NCBI RefSeq assembly: GCF_021917145.1
Contig: NC_061060.1
Coordinates: 10,937,053-11,001,052 of the forward strand
Origin: Hypomesus transpacificus
Lineage: Eukaryota > Chordata > Actinopteri > Osmeriformes > Osmeridae
Direction: 5' to 3'
DNA: 64,000 bases
Under the pieces are notes generated by a model that did not search any database, was not told the origin of the DNA, and saw nothing but the letters and a program-made list of their open reading frames with translations. Position numbers and translations under genes: made by a program. Below, piece after piece: positions 63,218-64,000 of the stretch (positions are counted from its first letter, which is position 1; each line of letters opens with the position of its first letter).

Positions 63218-64000
63218 ATGTTTGGTCACCCCAAAGCAGGCCGTAGTAGCCACCTGAAGAATTTTGTCATTCTCGTTGTGTTCAGCCTTCATTTCGTTGA
63301 TATCCTGACCGATAAAGTATGTTATTGAACGAAACCACGGTTAAATGCAGTCAATATGTCGGTCTGTGTGCTGAATTTGTTGTATAAATATGGTGTCTTG
63401 TTTGCAGTCTCCATCTGCCCTGACCGTGGTGGACAACCCTGAAAGCACCGTGGAGGATGAGGAGGTTCGCCTTGATGGGGAAGAAGATACGGAGGACCTT
63501 GAGGTGGTCCAGCCGACACACTTGTGGCAGACTCTAAAACCAGGCAAGTCTTCTCGATAGGCTTAGACCTCTCATGTGCAGGAAAGTGGTGTATCGTAGC
63601 AGTAAATCCCTGCCCACATTACAGTTAACCGAGGATTGAATCCCACCTGCAGTTTTAACACTCTAAAGCAGAGGTCTTTAACCCTGGTGCTCAGGGACCC
63701 CCTGTCCTGCACGTTTTAGATGTTTCCCTGCTCAAACACACCTGATTCAAATGATGACAGGGGGTCCCTGAGGACCAGGGTTGATAACCTCTGCTCTAAA
63801 GACCTCTCTCACAGCCTGAATGAGACAAGTTATGGTGACTAGGTTCCACTGGCCTATGTTTTGACATTCTTCATGTGCTCTGTGTACAGGCCAGGCGGTA
63901 CCGATAGGTTCTCACGTGAGGTTGAATCTGCAGACTGGGCAGAGAGAGGTTCGGCTGGGGGAAGAACAGCTGAAGTACCTTGGAGATAAACACAGGTACT
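63218..64000 (+). CDS. sil1: SIL1 nucleotide exchange factor, 5' part (runs off window)
   Basis: ER-lumenal nucleotide exchange factor for the Hsp70 BiP. Exons seen: 63218-63316, 63408-63543 and 63890-64000 (cut by the window end). The N-terminus has a basic start and a hydrophobic core ([16 protein letters not shown]) typical of a signal peptide. Exon 2 is acidic ([18 protein letters not shown]) and ends in [11 protein letters not shown], and exon 3 continues [22 protein letters not shown]; both match remembered human SIL1 ([27 protein letters not shown]). Intron 1 is GT-AG. Intron 2 uses a GC donor (CCAG|GCAAGT to TACAG|GC): the frame is right only with this junction. Intron 2 carries a short hAT-type element. 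The armadillo-like BiP-binding repeats lie beyond the window. Confidence 0.9.
63669..63793. mobile_element. 125-bp hAT-type MITE in sil1 intron 2
   Basis: The ends are inverted repeats: CAGAGGTCTTTAACCCTGG on the left, and CAGAGGTTATCAACCCTGG on the right when read in reverse. A perfect 8-bp target duplication CTCTAAAG flanks it (63661-63668 and 63794-63801). The inner arms GGGACCCCCTGTC and GACAGGGGGTCCC also pair, so it can fold into a long hairpin. The intact duplication suggests a relatively recent insertion. Confidence 0.82.

Overview
This is vertebrate nuclear DNA, almost certainly from a ray-finned (teleost) fish. The evidence is four spliced vertebrate genes with GT-AG introns (one GC-AG), a very high density of CA/GT and GA/CT microsatellites, and fish-type mobile elements: a tRNA-derived SINE with a GCGTCTGCTAAATGA-like tail, short hAT-type and Harbinger-type non-autonomous transposons, and a palindromic foldback element. 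The SINE type recalls salmoniform/esociform/osmeriform fishes, but that placement is a guess from memory. Nothing prokaryotic is present. Layout: (1) 1-33.2 kb is a gene-poor stretch with no convincing exon. It holds dozens of microsatellites and minisatellites, one decayed Harbinger element (776-1589), and several hundred-base islands of complex, AT-containing, non-repetitive sequence that look like candidate cis-regulatory elements of the adjacent homeobox gene. (2) 33.6-36.8 kb is nkx1.1 (NK1-class homeobox), two coding exons on the plus strand, with a CCAAT/TATA-like promoter at 33.2 kb. (3) 37-40.5 kb is the convergent intergenic space, with a cluster of palindromic foldback elements at 38.45-39.0 kb. 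(4) 40.5-57.1 kb is uvssa on the minus strand. I assembled 14 coding exons that join in frame to about 745 residues; its introns are packed with simple repeats, a SINE and a compound minisatellite. (5) 57.1-57.75 kb is a compact head-to-head promoter with GC-box and NRF-1-like sites. (6) 57.76-61.9 kb is spdl1 (Spindly) on the plus strand, 11 coding exons joining to about 625 residues and ending in a CAAX-type tetrapeptide. (7) 62.15-62.56 kb is a hAT-type element. (8) 63.2 kb to the end is the 5' part of sil1 (ER nucleotide-exchange factor), cut by the window edge. Functionally the four genes are unrelated: a neural/mesodermal transcription factor, a transcription-coupled repair factor, a kinetochore dynein adaptor and an ER BiP co-factor. 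The tail-to-tail nkx1.1/uvssa pairing matches the human NKX1-1/UVSSA neighbourhood on 4p16.3 and supports orthology; SPDL1 and SIL1 lie on human 5q, so the linkage seen here is specific to another lineage. All exon models come from reading the sequence by eye, from splice consensus, frame continuity and remembered family sequences; no alignment or expression data were available. I did not find a clearly novel molecular system. The most unusual items are the foldback cluster, splice acceptors built from microsatellites, the GC-AG intron of sil1, a serine in the Spindly CC1 box, and two perfect short hairpins upstream of nkx1.1.
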